Shown here: in pieces, positions 47,005 through 56,944 of the stretch
How positions within the stretch are numbered: the stretch's first letter is position 1
Layout: each line of letters begins with the position of its first letter
Assembly (NCBI GenBank): GCA_964034945.1
Contig: OZ035961.1
Location: 45,124,184-45,188,183, forward strand
From: Chrysopilus asiliformis
Lineage: Eukaryota > Arthropoda > Insecta > Diptera > Rhagionidae
DNA: 64,000 bases
Direction of reading: 5' to 3'
Position numbers and translations under genes: made by a program
The notes under the pieces: generated by a model
The model's database searches: none
What the model was told of the DNA's origin: nothing
Seen by the model: the letters and a program-made list of their open reading frames with translations, nothing else

Positions 47005-48209
47005 GGTATCTGGCATTTCAGTTCGCCTTGACTAAGGACATCGAAATCTATTTCGAAAGATTCTGTTAATGACAAACGAAGCAAATCCACTAAATGTATG
47101 TCGGATAGAGAAGTTCTATGTTCAGTTTTAATGTTTTTTAGGGTCGAGAAAGCACTTTCACAAACATAAGTGCTTCCAAACATGGAACAATATTTTAACA
47201 TGGCATTATGCAACTTTGGATATCTTTCAGAAGGGACGTTTTTCCAAAAGTCAATGCCATTTCTAACGATATTTTTCAAAGAAATGTCCTCTTGAATATC
47301 GCACAGTTCCAATTGCCATTCCAAAGGCTGGTCCTCAATTCGACATGAAATAGGGTTAGTGAAAACTTCACTAGCTTCCCTTATTTTTTGGAAGTCCACA
47401 AATCTTTTGTCTATTTGTGTAATCAGAGTTTCAAGTTCATCAGCAAAACCAGAAAAGTCGACATTTTCGCATTCTTCAGAAATTACCGAACAACATTTGA
47501 AGTGGTGCAAGTTATTATTTAAAAGACAATTTTTCAAAATGGACAGTTTTTTCTTTAGAGCACTTATTGCGGCGACTAAGTCAAAAACTGTTTTATTTTT
47601 ACCTTGCATTTTCAAATTAGTTTCATTCAATATTTCTGATATGTCGGTGAGAAAGGCCAATGAAATTTTAAATTCAGAAGAAAGAATTTTCTCTTGCAAT
47701 ACTTTATTGTTATTTATTGTATTGGTATTTCCTATAAAGCTCGCCAGTTCGTTTCTAATTGCAAAAAATCGTTGCAGACATTTTCCTCGGCTTAGCCAAC
47801 GAACTTCTGTATATAACAGTAGATCACCATATTCGGCATCAACTTCTGCTAAAAATGTTTTAAGTTGGCGATTAGTCAAAGCATTATGGCCCCCTTTCAA
47901 TCGATTTACAAGAGATGAAACAAAATGCATTGTGGTTTTCAAAGATACTGCTTTGGCACAAAGGGCTTCTTGGTGTATTGCACAATGCATATTCATTACG
48001 TCAATGCCATTTTGTTTCAGCAAACCTATGAACCCGTTATTTTTTCCTATCATCGAAGGGGCGCCATCTGTGCATACCGAAGAAAGTTTTTCTGAAATTT
48101 TGTATTCTTCCAATACATTTTTTACTGCGTTATAAATATCGCATCCTTTCGTCGTTCCATGGAGGCTAACACAACTCAACATTTTCTCCTGCGTTTCAAA
48201 TTTTGTGTT
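46998..48209 (-). pseudogene. hAT-like transposase gene, segment 3 of 3 (C-terminal)
   Basis: The C-terminal two thirds of a hAT-superfamily transposase-like protein, cut from its 5' part by the LTR element. It reads SSVCTDGAPSMIGKNNGFIG (the D-G-A-P block of the RNase H-like fold), MHCAIHQEALCAK, LYTEVRWLSRGKCLQRFFAI and, near the end, CESAFSTLKNIKTEHRTSLS, the hAT dimerisation block. This combination is typical of the GTF2IRD2/ZBED/SCAND3-type hAT-derived proteins. No internal stop or frameshift is seen. The apparent start of an uninterrupted frame at 48221 lies in LTR sequence and is artificial. With the other two segments the protein would be 597 residues. Confidence 0.85.
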
Positions 48210-50691
48210 TGTAGTCTCCAAGTGGTGGGTAAATTCGGGTGTTCTTGAACAGGATGGTAGGTATCTTTCTTACGGCCTAGCTCATCGGATGGTCGTGGTA
48301 TCTTTCCTGCAATTGAACCCCTTGGTCGCTACATAAATTTTGTACCTACCAGGTTCTTCATATTAAAGGAGGGGGATAGGGATAAAAAAAAATTGAAAGG
48401 GGGAAATGGTTGTCAATCATTGGGCTTACCAATCTATACTAGACGATAGATTGGCCCCGAAGTCATCTCTTCCGTTTTCATGTCCGACACTCTCGCACTC
48501 ACCATACTCACGGAAATTAAAGATAAAAATTCATCTTGTAAACTTTTATTGTAAAGAGCTGACTATTATCAGATACTCGGTAGCTATGTACAAAATAAAT
48601 TGTAATAATACAAAGCTGAATCTTAAGGATACGAGTAAAAAAAATCTAAATAAGAATAATAACGACATGCAAAAATATTTTACCATAAATTTTGAAAAAA
48701 ATAATACATAAAAACTATCACCACTTTGGCCACGTTTAGATAAAACAATAATTTTTTGTTTTAACACTTTAAAAATTTTAAATAAATCGTTGTGTACACA
48801 GGGGGCCCCATTTGTCTACAACTGCTCAATCGCGTAACTCTTTTTTTTGAGCACGGGTAAATAAACTTTGGCAATGTGGCTGCCGTTCACAATAATGTAG
48901 ACAATATGTTAAATTAAATTACACTCTGATAACTTGATTTTAGAATAAGTTTTATGTGATTCTTTTAAATATAACCTTTTAAAATTTTAACTCTAGTCTT
49001 AAGAATTTTAGCAAGCAATTTTAATATAGTTTTACCAATTAGTTAATAGAAATAAATTAGACATAATTTTAACCTAATGATAAGTAAATTAGACGTAATT
49101 TTAACCTTAATATAAAATCGCGAAACTGTAGAATTACAACAGAATTCGTAGATGAATTCGCCGAATTCTAAAGGGGGTTAATGAATCTCGGGCCGGATAT
49201 GCTGCCGATTATTTTTGGCACGTGGCTAATCGGGATTACTAAATTTAGCATCGGATTTTGCGAAAATTTTAAAGATAACCTTACTTGTTCGTTGTGCAAA
49301 ATGAGGTTTAAATCTGTGGTCCCTGAGGAAATCCTGGATTTCACTGGGAAATTCTGCTACTCTCGATCTACCAAAACGAGGTTCCGGATTTTCTTTCCGT
49401 TGATACTCCTCAGCTGTATGATCTGGAGAGGGCCATGCGTTTTTCCAAAATGAAAATCCTGGTAATTTCAGGTACAAAATCGGGACGCAATGAGTTCAAA
49501 ATTGCAGATTTCTTCTTCTAAAGCCACTCGGGCACGGGGATATCCTGCTGGAAATTCAGCAACCCCCTTTTTTTTAAGAAGGTAAAAAAAGATTTCGTTG
49601 ATCCTTAAATTTTCGTAAGAAAGTTTAATAAAACGACTCAACAGAGATTATAATAAATACCTTAAACTCGGTATCACTTATTATATTTATCACTTAAAAA
49701 TTTTAACTATAAAATTTAAAGATAAAGGTGAAACCACATTTCTTCGAGGCGACTATAATAAGAAAAATGACTCAGTCATGTCGAAATTATCATATCCGGG
49801 TAAGTTTTAGCGGAAACTCCTCCATTTTTATCATGGCGGAAAATCCGGCGGAAATAGGTTAAAATTAGTTTGACAGTCAAAGAAAATCTTTAAATGTCAA
49901 AGTTCTAATTTTTTGACGAAGTGTGTTACAACAGGTGGTTTTACGTATGGGTGAGTATAAATACAAAAAGACAGAATCATTTATACTATGATACTTAATA
50001 AATTAACAGAATCCTTCTTTTGCAGACTGGAAGAGGAGTAATTGTGGTCGAAGATCATCAAATACCATCAAAGCGATATGGAAGTCTACGTTTGATAAAC
50101 AGATAAGTATAATTCTGGTTTCTTTAAAAATATTGTGTTATCTAGCCACTGTTATTCTCTTATCGGTTTGAAGCGATCTGTTAGTATCGCTGTACGAATG
50201 TTTACTTCAAATTTTGTAGTTTTTTAAACGGTAGAGAACTTATAAAATATTGCAGCAAAATATGGAAAAGTGCAATATTTATGTTATTTATTAGTAATAA
50301 TAGTTAACGTGAAGTCTTAGAAGCATGATCTGTTGTTTGTGGAATGAGGTTTTGTGTTTTATTTATGGATTTACTTTGTGAAGTCTTGGCTATTGTTTTT
50401 GTTTAAATTTTAATATTATTTTCGATTTTTAATTCTGGTTTTAAATTTTTAGGTGTAATTGAAGTGAAAACTATTGTATGAAAAAGGGAAACATTTGAAG
50501 TGAAATGGAAAATCTAGGATGCCAACTGCAAATTACTTGACCTTCGATGGATTGTTTCGGCACGGAAGAATTTTCTCATCGACTCTATCTGTTCGGCAGA
50601 CCGTACTGAGGGAAGTATTTATTTATTATTTAAATTAAAGAGTGCATATTTCTGCTGATTATTTTGTTTTCTTTTCCAGGTGGCTGCGACA
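48210..50691 (-). repeat. 3' LTR of the gypsy element
   Basis: 2482 bp, identical to 56945-59426 wherever I compared them. On the + strand it begins TGTAGTCTCCAAGTGGTGGG and ends CCAGGTGGCTGCGACA. No obvious polypurine tract adjoins it on the internal side (after 50691). A purine-rich run on the - strand (GGAAAAGAAAACAAAA) lies about 13 bp inside the LTR instead. Small open frames within it (48406-48711 and others) occur in both LTRs and match nothing known. Confidence 0.95.
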
Positions 50692-50961
50692 GCACCGGAG
50701 ATTTCGAGATTTCCACGACAATGAAGAAAGATTCGGAAAAACAGCCACGACCATAGTGTAGTTAAAATGTTTACGAAACCAACCATTGAACGTGGTGCCG
50801 AACCCACTATAATGTCAAGCCGGGCTCATCTAAAATCGGATAATATATTTTAAGGTATAATCATGACTATGTAAACGTGTTATTTATTTCTATTTTAGGG
50901 CTTATGTAAAGGACAGATGGCAATAAAATCTCTTTTTAGTTCAGATTAGACAAACTTTTTA
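50692..50961. other. internal region between pol and 3' LTR
   Basis: About 270 bp with no open frame of note and no env. On the + strand, TTTTCCAG followed by GTGGCTGCGACAGC crosses the LTR edge and could be read as a splice acceptor; this is only a pattern. Confidence 0.5.
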
Positions 50962-53900
50962 TCAGAGCTTCAAATCCTTTCCGTGGAAAACTCCGATTTT
51001 CCTCCCTTGCAAATCTTCCAGTTCGTACATATTATTCCCTATTGTTTTACAGATGCGAGCTTTCAAAAACTTAGGGCATAATTTCGCGTTTATTTGTTTC
51101 GATTTGTCACTTAAGACGAAGTTGCGGCGAAAAACTTCTTGACCCAGAGAAAACGATCTGTTTCGGGAACGAAGATTGTAAGATTTGGAATTTTTGAGAT
51201 AAGCTTGGTGTAAATTATCCTTTATTTTGCTCCTTAAAAGCTCTAACTTATCGGCTTGATTGAGCAATTCGATTTCGGTGTCCTGTAATAATTTTAGTCG
51301 TTTTGCTAACGGATAATTACTCCCATGGGTAATCATGTTGCAGCCAAACAAAGCATAAAAAGGAGTCGTTCCAATTGCGGAATGTCTTGCGGTTCTAATA
51401 GCACATTCGATTTCTCCCAGGTGTATATCCCAAGATTTTTGCTCGTTTTTGATAGTTGCTCGGATAGCACTAAGGACAGTTTGATTAACCCGTTCAGAAG
51501 CGTTGGATTGAGGACTGTAGTTAGCTGTTTTAATATGTTTCACCCCGTATTTATTAAGCAAAGTTTGAAATTCTTTTGAGCAAAACTGTTTGCCATTATC
51601 CGAATGAATAAACTGCGGAACTCCAAACTTGTTGAAAATCTCAACTTCTAGAAAACGGATTACATTTTGAGAATTGGCCTGTCTCATAGCTTTTAAAAAG
51701 ACGAATTTCGTTAGGTGGTCAAGCACAATGAAAATGAAAGAATTTCCCTGTTTCGTACGAGGATACGGGCCTAAAAAGTCTATATAAACTTTTTGGAACG
51801 GTCTATCTATAATCGTTTCGGATCCCATACTTGGACGTAGAATAGTGTTAGGTGGTTTTATTTCCTTACATTTTGAACAATTTGCTACGTAGTCGCGAAT
51901 TTGGGTAACCATGTTAGGCCAGAAGTAATGTTGACGAATTCGCGCTAATGTTTTTCCAAATCCGCCATGTGAAGCTTGTGGAGGTTCATGGGCTTGGGTA
52001 ATTAAGGAGTACGTCAATCCCGAAGGAATCCATAACTTCCATGCAAATTCTTCCATTTGTACGTCGCCGTTGTAAGGTATTGTACGTTTATATATGTAAT
52101 CATCGACTATTTTAAGGTCAGGTAATCTTTCTTGGTTTTTCTTAATGGTTTCAATTAACTCTTCGTATTCTTTCGCTTTAAAGTCACTCGATTCGAGATC
52201 TACCGTGAGCATTGGACTTTCGAGTGAAATGCTTTCCATATGACAACGCGATAACGTATCGGCCACTACATTTTGTGAACCCTTTCGGTGCTCAATTTTG
52301 AAACTGTACCCTTGGAGCTTCAAACTCCATCTGGCAAGACGGCCTCCAAGATCGCGCAAGTTCATAAGCCATTTTAAGCTTGCGTGATCGGTTATCACTG
52401 TAAATGGCAAGCCTTCAATATAGGGTCTAAACTTGTGGATAGCCATCACCGCGGCCAAGCATTCTTTTTCCGTCACGCTGTAGTTTTGTTCAGCTTTACT
52501 CAGTTTTTTAGAAATATAAGATATAACTCTTTCGCTATTGTTCTTGTCTAATTGGTACAGTACAGCACCAATACCAGTGGAGGAGGCATCGCACTGCACG
52601 AAGAACTCTTTAGCAAAATTCGGATGAGTTAACACAGGTGACGAACAAAGGGCGGTTTTCAAAGCTTCGAACGATATTTTAGCTTCTGGGGTGAAAACAA
52701 AGGATTTCGGACGTTTCAATGTGTCTGTAAGGGGTGAAGCGATTGTTGCAAAATTTTTAATGAATTTTCGATACCAGCCACATAATCCTAAAAAGCGTCG
52801 GACTTGGCGGACAGTTCGAGGTATCGGAAAATCATTAATTGCTGAAACTTTTGCAGGGTCGGTTTTTAACTCTCCTCCCCCTACAATATAGCCTAAATAC
52901 CGAAGTTCTTTTACGCAGAATCTTGACTTTTTCGTATTGATCGTGAGATTTGCCTTTCTGAGACATTCTGCCACTTCCTCAAGTAGTTTTAAATGTGTCT
53001 CAAAGTCTGGAGCTACTACTAAAAGGTCGTCTAGATAAACGAAGACTCGTTCTCGCAATCTGGAAGGGATTACCTTGTCCATTAACCTGCATAGCCTCTG
53101 CGGGCTGTTACATAGGCCAAAACACATAACTGTGAACTGGTATAATGGCCTACCAGGGACTGTGAAAGCTGTTTTAGGCCGACTCTGCCTCTCCAGCGGT
53201 ATCTGCCAGAAAGCGTCCTTCAAGTCAATACTACTAATGTATTTGGTATCTTGAAGTCGGCTTAGCAGCCCCTCTATATGAGGAGGAGGATACGCGTCTT
53301 TTACGGTAAGGTTGTTGACCTTACGGGAATCAAGGCATAATCGGTTTTTTCCAGGTTTCCTTACTAGGACAACCGGGCTACTCCAAGGACTGTTAGATTC
53401 TTCGATTACCCCGAGACGCAGCATCCGATCCACCTCCTCATAGAGAGGGGTTTGGACCGCTGGAGAGACAGGGTAATACTTCTGTTTTACAGGAGCAGAG
53501 TCTCCAGTGTCAATGACATGTTCCTCTAAACTAGTACGGCCTAGACCAAACTTCGTTGAGCAAAGAAATTTTGCTTGCACTGCCTCAAGCTGGGATCTTT
53601 GAAAAGGGTTTAAATTATGCAGTGTAGGATCAATAGTTTCTGAATCTTCGCTCATTGCGGAAATTATTTGAGGTGCAATAGCAAAACGTCGCCAAAAATC
53701 TACACCCAAATATAAATTTTGCTCAAGGCCAGGGATTAAATAAAGTTCCATTTGATGACTTTCATTTTTATATGTAACTTCGACTCTTATTTTGCCAACT
53801 ATTTCTTGACTTCGACCGTCTGCAGTGCGAACTCGAGAAGAATATTTACTGATAGGTAGATTTAGTTGATTAGCTAGTTCCAGGCATCCTTTTCCCAAGC

Positions 53901-54258
53901 AAGATATACTGGCTCCACTATCTAATAAACCAGTTAGCTCAATATTAGCTAATTTTATCTTGGCATAGGGTCTAAGATCATTAGGGGAATCAAAGATGGC
54001 ACTGGCAATCAACTTCCGGGCAGTTTTGCGTGCAGCAAATCTCTGTCTGGTTTTAAGAATTTTACTCGATACAAGTGAAGGACTATTGAAGATTCTGTTA
54101 CGTATTTTATTATACTCAATTAAACGGATATGATATGGTTTGGATGGAAGTAAACTGGGGTATTTTGGTTCAGAAATATTGGCTTCGGATTCTAAAATTT
54201 TGAAATGATTTTTATTATTAACGGTTTCCGGTAAAGACGATTTATCGGAACGAGACAT
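50962..54258 (-). CDS. pol: pol polyprotein of the gypsy element (PR-RT-RNase H-integrase)
   Basis: A 1098-residue open frame on the - strand. The protease site LLDSGAS is near residue 111-117. Reverse transcriptase has SSIDLKDAFWQI near 342 and the catalytic YLDD at about 408-411. RNase H has QCDASSTGIGAVL near 555 and VITDHASLKWL near 621. Integrase has a zinc-binding H-H-C-C set (about 757-797, with NCSKCK), then Asp in YIDFLGP (827), Asp in HSDNG (887) and Glu in NASERVN (922). All catalytic positions I can check are present and there is no internal stop, so it could be functional. The start ATG overlaps the gag stop as TAATG. Long C-terminal tail after integrase; no chromodomain recognised. 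Confidence 0.95.
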   Translation of the reverse strand: MSRSDKSSLPETVNNKNHFKILESEANISEPKYPSLLPSKPYHIRLIEYNKIRNRIFNSPSLVSSKILKTRQRFAARKTARKLIASAIFDSPNDLRPYAKIKLANIELTGLLDSGASISCLGKGCLELANQLNLPISKYSSRVRTADGRSQEIVGKIRVEVTYKNESHQMELYLIPGLEQNLYLGVDFWRRFAIAPQIISAMSEDSETIDPTLHNLNPFQRSQLEAVQAKFLCSTKFGLGRTSLEEHVIDTGDSAPVKQKYYPVSPAVQTPLYEEVDRMLRLGVIEESNSPWSSPVVLVRKPGKNRLCLDSRKVNNLTVKDAYPPPHIEGLLSRLQDTKYISSIDLKDAFWQIPLERQSRPKTAFTVPGRPLYQFTVMCFGLCNSPQRLCRLMDKVIPSRLRERVFVYLDDLLVVAPDFETHLKLLEEVAECLRKANLTINTKKSRFCVKELRYLGYIVGGGELKTDPAKVSAINDFPIPRTVRQVRRFLGLCGWYRKFIKNFATIASPLTDTLKRPKSFVFTPEAKISFEALKTALCSSPVLTHPNFAKEFFVQCDASSTGIGAVLYQLDKNNSERVISYISKKLSKAEQNYSVTEKECLAAVMAIHKFRPYIEGLPFTVITDHASLKWLMNLRDLGGRLARWSLKLQGYSFKIEHRKGSQNVVADTLSRCHMESISLESPMLTVDLESSDFKAKEYEELIETIKKNQERLPDLKIVDDYIYKRTIPYNGDVQMEEFAWKLWIPSGLTYSLITQAHEPPQASHGGFGKTLARIRQHYFWPNMVTQIRDYVANCSKCKEIKPPNTILRPSMGSETIIDRPFQKVYIDFLGPYPRTKQGNSFIFIVLDHLTKFVFLKAMRQANSQNVIRFLEVEIFNKFGVPQFIHSDNGKQFCSKEFQTLLNKYGVKHIKTANYSPQSNASERVNQTVLSAIRATIKNEQKSWDIHLGEIECAIRTARHSAIGTTPFYALFGCNMITHGSNYPLAKRLKLLQDTEIELLNQADKLELLRSKIKDNLHQAYLKNSKSYNLRSRNRSFSLGQEVFRRNFVLSDKSKQINAKLCPKFLKARICKTIGNNMYELEDLQGRKIGVFHGKDLKL

Positions 54259-56171
54259 TATTCTTTTTGGTTTTGGGTCGAACGTGATGGACCCGGGTTC
54301 GACATCACGTTCTGTCGAGAGTTTTCCGGTTTACACTTTTTGCAAAATTTAGAGTAAGTATTTTCCGCACCACAGCGGTAACAAAATATATTACGTGGTT
54401 CAGTACAATCTATATAAATATGACCTTTTTCCTTGCAGTTCCAGCAGATTATCTCATTTCTCGCGGAATTGATCGGACGATTGGACACAGCTTCTACCGC
54501 ATGATTATCATATTCGCCACCTAAATCTGGGCTATTGAAATCTAACTCGTTTATGTTATATTTAGAGGAATTCGGTTTTGTGGCCATTAATGGGCGAGAT
54601 CGGGCCGGATCCAAATGAGGAAAGGCGTTTTCCGTCGTCCTGCACGCTTCACGCAACTGGTCCAGTGTATAAATCGTCATGGGATATATGTAGCGATTTA
54701 ACCAAGGCTTGAGATTTTTCTTGATTATGCTGATTAATTGTACGTCCGCTAGCGGAACGCGCATCTGATTTCGTATACGAATGACGGATGTATAAAACTC
54801 TTCGAAAGACTCATGGTTTTGTTGCCTTTTCTCTAACAGTTTACTAATTATTTCAAGATCACTCTCAGTGGACTTAAATTGTCTTAAGAGAGCATCCCTT
54901 AATTCAGGCCAGTTGGGACGAGGCTGACGTCGCAAAAATTGCCAGAGCCACTCACGAGCTAAACCTGTCATAAAAAAATGGAAATTTTTAATTACATCGG
55001 CCCAAGACGTATTGTAACTATTTTTCAAAAACTCAACCTGGAAGATGAAGTCTTCGACAGATTGTGACTCTCCATTGAATTTAAGGCCCCATTTCTCTAT
55101 TCTACTCTGGTAGCCTTGGGTGGAATATGGAGTTCGTTGACTGTTAGATGTAGGTAAAAATTGGGCTGCATAATTAGAAGGTTCTGGAAACTGATAATTT
55201 GGGGGTTGAAAAAACTGTGAACTTTGCGGTGGAGGAAGCGAATAATTTTGCGAGGGTGGAAATCGATAGTCTTCTGAAGCTGGATATTGAGAATTCGAGT
55301 TTAAATTTGGAATAGACCGTTGGGTTGGCAAATAATTCTGATTTGGATTAGTATTTGCGGAAAATGGTGGGAAATTCAAATTAGAACTTGCATTTAAATG
55401 AGAAGGTTGACGAAGGGGTGGGGATACATAATTCGGATTTGAATGGGCTAAAGTTTGGGTGGAATTTGTCGGTAATGGTCTCAGATTTTCGTTGGGAATG
55501 ACTGGTACTGCTTCAGTCTGTCTACTCAAAGGTAGTCTATCGGCTAAAGCTTGTTCGACACAAGTTCGAACTTCTTCCTGAATAGTGGTAGTAATGGAAT
55601 TCATGATCGTAGTTTGCGTCAGACCAACAGAAGCTCTTAAAGTTTCTTCTAGAAAATTTTTTAGTTCTGACATATTTAAGGTTTTTACATTGTTTGGGTC
55701 TGGTCTAGATGCAGTTGCTCTATTAGCAAAATTGCTACTAGGTCGAGTAGAAGTAAACAACCTAGAATCGATCTGAAGTCCTGTAGTTCTGGTCGTATTC
55801 TGGTTGTAGTTTGTGCCTGGTAATTGCAAAATAGGAATATTGCTATCTTTTAAAATTTGTGATGAAGTAGTCGTAATACCGGGTGTTGTCGTAGCTAAAT
55901 CTCTACTTGTGGCTTGAGCCTCCAAGGACATAGCTCCTTGAGCAGAATCATCAAGGCGATGATCAGATTGAGTCACATGAGTAGAGTCCGAGCGGGTAAC
56001 AGAAGGTGAAGGGTGTGCCGGTGTTTGGTCAGCTACATTAGACCCTGTGGTTTTAGGTGGACTATGACGTACAGGTGTCATGGTAGAAGGAATGTTAAAT
56101 TTACTGTGTAACCTTGCCTGGCTTCGAGTAAATCTTGGACTAAAATCTTTGGATGGCTTATGTTTAACCAT
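54258..56171 (-). CDS. gag: gag polyprotein of the gypsy element
   Basis: A 637-residue frame on the - strand. The N-terminal 350 residues are low complexity, rich in N, P, S, Q and T. A capsid-like helical block follows (LKFNGESQSVEDFIFQVEFL, then WLWQFLRRQPRPNWPELRDA, and FEEFYTSVIRIRNQMRVPLA), as in gypsy Gag proteins. Near the C-terminus a CCHC zinc knuckle (CWNCKEKGHIYIDC) is followed by a second Cys cluster with CYRCGAENTYSKFC that lacks the usual His. Gag forms the particle and binds RNA. The stop TAA overlaps the pol ATG. Confidence 0.92.
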   Translation of the reverse strand: MVKHKPSKDFSPRFTRSQARLHSKFNIPSTMTPVRHSPPKTTGSNVADQTPAHPSPSVTRSDSTHVTQSDHRLDDSAQGAMSLEAQATSRDLATTTPGITTTSSQILKDSNIPILQLPGTNYNQNTTRTTGLQIDSRLFTSTRPSSNFANRATASRPDPNNVKTLNMSELKNFLEETLRASVGLTQTTIMNSITTTIQEEVRTCVEQALADRLPLSRQTEAVPVIPNENLRPLPTNSTQTLAHSNPNYVSPPLRQPSHLNASSNLNFPPFSANTNPNQNYLPTQRSIPNLNSNSQYPASEDYRFPPSQNYSLPPPQSSQFFQPPNYQFPEPSNYAAQFLPTSNSQRTPYSTQGYQSRIEKWGLKFNGESQSVEDFIFQVEFLKNSYNTSWADVIKNFHFFMTGLAREWLWQFLRRQPRPNWPELRDALLRQFKSTESDLEIISKLLEKRQQNHESFEEFYTSVIRIRNQMRVPLADVQLISIIKKNLKPWLNRYIYPMTIYTLDQLREACRTTENAFPHLDPARSRPLMATKPNSSKYNINELDFNSPDLGGEYDNHAVEAVSNRPINSARNEIICWNCKEKGHIYIDCTEPRNIFCYRCGAENTYSKFCKKCKPENSRQNVMSNPGPSRSTQNQKE

Positions 56172-56923
56172 TAACTTTAAATCTCTAAAATGCTAGAGCT
56201 GCTAATCTCTAAGATCTTTTTCTTTAGATTTTCTTTTTCAATTTCATACTATGAAGGTGAGTGCGATAAATGAGGGACAACAGATGAAACTGGTGTTATA
56301 TTATCAACAGCTCATATGATTGACAAACCAAAATTTGACTTTAAATGTATAAGGGAAAAACTTGGGAAAAACTTGGGGAAAACTTTGAAAAAAAACGTTA
56401 AATTAAGGATTATCATGACGGTTTTTAAAGAAAAACTTCCTAAATAATTTGCTGGTGTTATAAATAGTTAAATTTTCTTGCAGATTGTTTTCTTTGTTTT
56501 TTTGTTAGAAAAAATATAATGAACTATCGATTTGGCAGCGCGAAATATTCTGCTCTGAAGCTATATATTTCGGGTCACAAGTCATAGTCACCAATTCACG
56601 ATTAAAGTTTTATTTCAAAACAGTATAAAAAAATTTACTTCGATTTCCATTAACGAAAGTTGCAAGCGCAACGCGACGTGAAAATTTATCAAATCGGGAC
56701 GAATTGCATCTTATTTGTAACGGAAATCTGACTGCAAGATTTAGAGCTGAGCTTTTCCATCACATCATATATTTGAGTGGCAACGCGAAGACATCCTGTT
56801 CTACAACTACATGCTCCGGGACTCACACAGATATTGATGGATTTACAAAACTCAACTATCGAGAGCAAAAAAAAGTTTCGGAAAATTTGAATGAAATATT
56901 GTAGTTTGTCCGGTAAGGACAAA
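56172..56923 (-). other. 5' leader of the gypsy element
   Basis: About 750 bp between the primer binding site and the gag ATG with no long frame. It would hold packaging signals, which cannot be recognised by eye. Confidence 0.5.
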
Positions 56924-56941
56924 GTGCTACGTTGGGCGCCA
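56924..56941 (-). promoter_or_regulatory. primer binding site of the gypsy element
   Basis: On the - strand, three bases after the 5' LTR (TAA), the sequence TGGCGCCCAACGTAGCAC begins with TGG, complementary to the CCA end of a tRNA. This is where minus-strand DNA synthesis would start. TGGCGCCC starts are frequent in retroviral and gypsy primer sites; the exact tRNA was not identified. Confidence 0.8.
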
Positions 56942-56944
56942 TTA

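Noticed and set aside
46436..47035. Long repetitive open frames on both strands with an 18-residue repeat
   Set aside because: They are translations of a 54-bp minisatellite whose length keeps all frames open; near-identical DNA in every unit shows recent duplication, not coding constraint.
47359..48135. 258-codon frame on the + strand
   Set aside because: Antisense shadow of the hAT-like gene segment, which has clear family motifs on the other strand.
48406..48711. 101-codon and other small frames duplicated at 57141
   Set aside because: They are duplicated because they are in the two LTRs; no known domain, and short frames are expected in 2.5 kb.
50692..50961. env gene in the LTR element
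   Set aside because: Only 270 bp remain between pol and the 3' LTR, with no signal peptide or membrane segment.
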